From Candidatus Pacearchaeota archaeon (lineage in GTDB: Archaea > Nanoarchaeota > Nanoarchaeia > Pacearchaeales > GW2011-AR1): a stretch of 6,716 nucleotides of DNA. The notes beneath the pieces were generated by a model. The model saw only the letters and a list, made by a program, of their open reading frames with translations, made no database searches and was not told the origin of the DNA. Every line of letters starts with the position of its first letter. Position 1 is the stretch's first letter. The stretch covers positions 1 through 6,716 of the forward strand of contig JALOBN010000094.1 in the NCBI GenBank assembly GCA_023228245.1, written 5' to 3'. Both the position numbers and the translations under genes were made by a program. Shown piece by piece: positions 5,670-6,716 of this stretch.

Positions 5670-6361
5670 GACGGCAGGTTAATTTTAGTGGTTACAGTTT
5701 GTAACGTTACACCTATTTCATCTAAGTTAATATCAAGTTTTTTAAGTTCTTCCAGGTAAAGCCGTAAATTTGTTTTGCTACAAGAATATTCACCATTAAG
5801 GCACCGGATGATCGTAGAAAGTGTTTGGTGTCCTATCAATATTTCGTCATACCGTTTTTCATTTATTAAAACCTTAACATTTTGTAAACTCTCATCTTTT
5901 TCTTCTCTACTCTTATCTTCTCTTATCTTCTCTGTTGCGTTACGTAACGTTACAGTAACGTTACCAGCTTCAATTAGCTTGCGATCACGAAAATTATGTA
6001 CTCTTTGTAATGTTTTTTGTCTTACTTTCTCCATGCCGTCGATGTTCTGGTGTTTTTCAAAATTATTGAGGTACATCACCCCATTGTCGTCGATAGTTAC
6101 CATCTGCAGCCGGCGAAAAGTTTCAAGTGCCAGCCGTACTGTTTTTATCTCTCGGCCTAATACCGCGGCGAGGTCCTCGGCGTTGAACGGCAGGTCCGGT
6201 GTAATATAGATATACCCCCGATCATTCACGCGCCCGGCCTGGCAGATGAGCTTCACCCATATCACTAATAACGTATCAGCTTCCGGCATCTTCTCAATGA
6301 GTTTTATCTTCTCGTCATCAAACATATCTGTTGTGATTTTAATCCATTTGATATCAGCCAT
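5666..6361 (-). CDS. Phage replisome organizer (Phage_rep_org_N-type replication initiator)
   Basis: This 231-aa protein has residues 1 to about 125 that match the phage replisome organizer N-terminal family: KWIKITTDMFDDEKIKLIE at the start, then PEADTLLVIWVKLICQAG, and finally FEKHQNIDGMEKVRQ. In this family the N-terminal winged-helix binds origin DNA and the C-terminal part recruits the host helicase. A charged linker at about 143-157 (EKIREDKSREEKDE) separates it from a mixed C-terminal domain. The linker DNA is a tandem repeat, and repeated GTTAC/GTAAC half-sites lie inside the gene, so the origin may lie within it. The ribosome site GAGGT is 8 nt before ATG and overlaps the stop of the 61-aa gene. 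No HUH or nicking motif is present, which implies theta-type rather than rolling-circle replication. Confidence 0.9.
   Translation of the reverse strand: MADIKWIKITTDMFDDEKIKLIEKMPEADTLLVIWVKLICQAGRVNDRGYIYITPDLPFNAEDLAAVLGREIKTVRLALETFRRLQMVTIDDNGVMYLNNFEKHQNIDGMEKVRQKTLQRVHNFRDRKLIEAGNVTVTLRNATEKIREDKSREEKDESLQNVKVLINEKRYDEILIGHQTLSTIIRCLNGEYSCSKTNLRLYLEELKKLDINLDEIGVTLQTVTTKINLPS
5691..5710. repeat. Origin-type half-sites, cluster A (GTTAC-5 nt-GTAAC-GTTAC)
   Basis: Half-sites lie at 5691-5695, 5701-5705 and 5706-5710. The last two form the palindrome GTAACGTTAC, identical to both copies in cluster B. They lie at the very 3' end of the replisome gene, about 35-55 nt upstream of the structural promoter. 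Confidence 0.55.
5911..5933. repeat. Tandem 10-bp TCTTATCTTC repeat in a strand-biased pyrimidine/purine tract
   Basis: TCTTATCTTC occurs at 5911-5920 and again at 5921-5930, continuing TCT. The surrounding 5890-5933 is almost all pyrimidine on the plus strand. It encodes the charged linker of the replisome protein and lies 6 nt from cluster B. Easily melted, strand-biased DNA beside initiator sites is typical of phage origins. It may simply reflect Lys/Glu/Arg codons. Confidence 0.6.
5939..5964. repeat. Origin-type iterons, cluster B: five alternating GTTAC/GTAAC half-sites
   Basis: The half-sites are GTTAC 5939-5943, GTAAC 5944-5948, GTTAC 5949-5953, GTAAC 5955-5959 and GTTAC 5960-5964. 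The 10-bp palindrome GTAACGTTAC therefore occurs twice, 11 bp apart start to start, about one helical turn. The two copies are read in different codon frames of the replisome gene, so conservation of DNA rather than protein is implied. This is the best candidate binding array for the replisome organizer. Confidence 0.65.
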
Positions 6362-6370
6362 ATTCTTACC

Positions 6371-6556
6371 TCAAAAGCTAATTGCGATAATTTTTATTTG
6401 CTCATCATACGTGTAATATTTATTACGTAACGTTCTGAATTCCCGGGTGTGTGCCTCACAGTCATGAAAAAAGCAGGTGAAGCAGTTGTCGTGCTTTTTG
6501 CAGCCGTTGCCGGTGCGCAGTGTTACCTGGTGTTTTTTGTTATATTTTGAGGGCAT
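6371..6556 (-). CDS. Small Cys-rich protein, probable zinc-binding
   Basis: This 61-aa protein has a basic N-terminus (MPSKYNKKHQ) followed by a Cys cluster, C19-x5-C25-x2-C28-x4-C33, with His at 22, 31 and 36 (GCKKHDNCFTCFFHDC). Short phage and plasmid proteins with a CFTC...DC core are common in gene neighbourhoods of this kind, and the residues could bind one zinc ion. The ATG at 6556 is chosen because the preceding small gene ends 8 nt before it, and AAGGA lies upstream at a longish 12-14 nt spacing. A TTG start at 6586 would add ten residues but overlap that gene. The TGA stop overlaps the ribosome site of the replisome gene, so the two are probably coupled. A 12-bp repeat shared with the origin cluster lies inside it. 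Confidence 0.72.
   Translation of the reverse strand: MPSKYNKKHQVTLRTGNGCKKHDNCFTCFFHDCEAHTREFRTLRNKYYTYDEQIKIIAISF
6423..6434. repeat. 12-bp repeat TTACGTAACGTT shared with cluster B
   Basis: It is identical to 5940-5951 in the replisome gene. It contains one full GTAAC half-site and truncated GTTAC halves on either side. It lies inside the 61-aa gene, upstream of the replisome start, where initiator binding could autoregulate expression. Confidence 0.5.
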
Positions 6557-6564
6557 GGTAAAAA

Positions 6565-6705
6565 CTAATCCTTTTTTAAAGAACAAAAATAATATTTTGT
6601 TAATTTTCCGCTTTTATAATCAGGAATTTCACAGGAATATCCCAGTGCGCAATTTTGTGCATCACATTCAATTATTATCTCTTGTCTTCCTTTAATATCT
6701 CCCAT
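6565..6705 (-). CDS. Tiny Cys-containing protein upstream of the 61-aa gene
   Basis: This 46-residue frame runs from the ATG at 6705 to a TAG at 6565-6567. It has four Cys (14, 19, 25, 41) in the order C-x4-C-x5-C-x15-C: IIIECDAQNCALGYSCEIP near the N-terminal half and KYYFCSLKKD at the end. This spacing could bind a metal ion as a small zinc ribbon. It ends 8 nt before the start of the 61-aa gene, in line with the tight spacing of this strand. Only 11 nt of sequence lie upstream, with no ribosome site. The frame stays open to the right edge, so the true start could lie outside the window. It is AT-rich compared with the structural genes. Family unknown. Confidence 0.55.
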   Translation of the reverse strand: MGDIKGRQEIIIECDAQNCALGYSCEIPDYKSGKLTKYYFCSLKKD

Positions 6706-6716
6706 TTTTTGAATTA

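Noticed and set aside
6556..6586. TTG start extending the 61-aa protein by ten residues
   Set aside because: There is no Shine-Dalgarno before the TTG, and the extension would overlap the end of the 46-aa frame.
1..6716. The window as a complete circular genome
   Set aside because: Joining the ends would close the left partial gene after eight more codons, but there is no terminal repeat, and the join would run it into the 46-aa gene. The data cannot decide; read mapping across the junction would.
1..6716. CRISPR arrays, tRNA or rRNA genes, insertion sequences, an integrase, a secretin or an HUH replicase
   Set aside because: No regularly spaced repeats, cloverleaf-like segments, transposase or recombinase motifs, or HUH/Tyr motifs were seen on either strand. 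The window is almost fully occupied by the listed genes. Any integrase or secretin would have to lie outside it.

Overview
The window is a compact one-strand gene block. Every supported gene is on the minus strand, so it reads from right to left. It looks like the replication and virion/assembly region of a small mobile genetic element: a filamentous (inovirus-like) or other small membrane-rich virus, either integrated or episomal. The host is probably a bacterium. Several genes have strong Shine-Dalgarno sequences, and there is a good sigma-70 type extended -10 promoter (TG-T-TATAAT) between the replication and structural genes. The replication protein belongs to a phage family best known from Firmicutes, but I cannot name the host genus. 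Base composition is moderate, and the right-hand end is visibly more AT-rich than the rest.

Replication end (about 5666-6716): two small Cys-rich proteins (46 and 61 aa) precede a 231-aa phage replisome organizer (Phage_rep_org_N type). The replisome gene carries clustered, alternating GTTAC/GTAAC half-sites, with a tandem 10-bp pyrimidine/purine repeat beside them. This resembles a lambda-O style origin lying inside the initiator gene. No rolling-circle (HUH) replicase is visible.

First structural block (about 3170-5669): the promoter at the end of the replication gene is followed by two small membrane-anchored proteins with outward-facing beta-rich or aromatic domains. Next comes a 4-TM protein with a perfect Shine-Dalgarno and a basic C-terminus, the best candidate for the most abundant (coat) protein. 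It is followed by an 11-position hairpin that may act as a leaky terminator. A tail-anchored protein and a two-TM protein come next.

Second structural block (1-3162): a soluble 145-aa protein, a Zot/HerA-FtsK-like ATPase without a membrane segment but with an apparent C-terminal winged-helix region, and then three exported proteins. Two of these have signal peptide + ectodomain + three TM helices (153 and 341 aa). The third is cut by the left edge. Junctions are very tight (TAATG, ATGA, TAAGATG), which implies translational coupling.

Proposed working model: the replisome organizer replicates the element by a theta-type mode, the ATPase drives DNA extrusion or packaging at the membrane, and the string of membrane proteins forms the virion, its spike and the assembly complex. 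Only the ATPase and replisome organizer are recognised from sequence. The other roles are inferred from topology and gene order.
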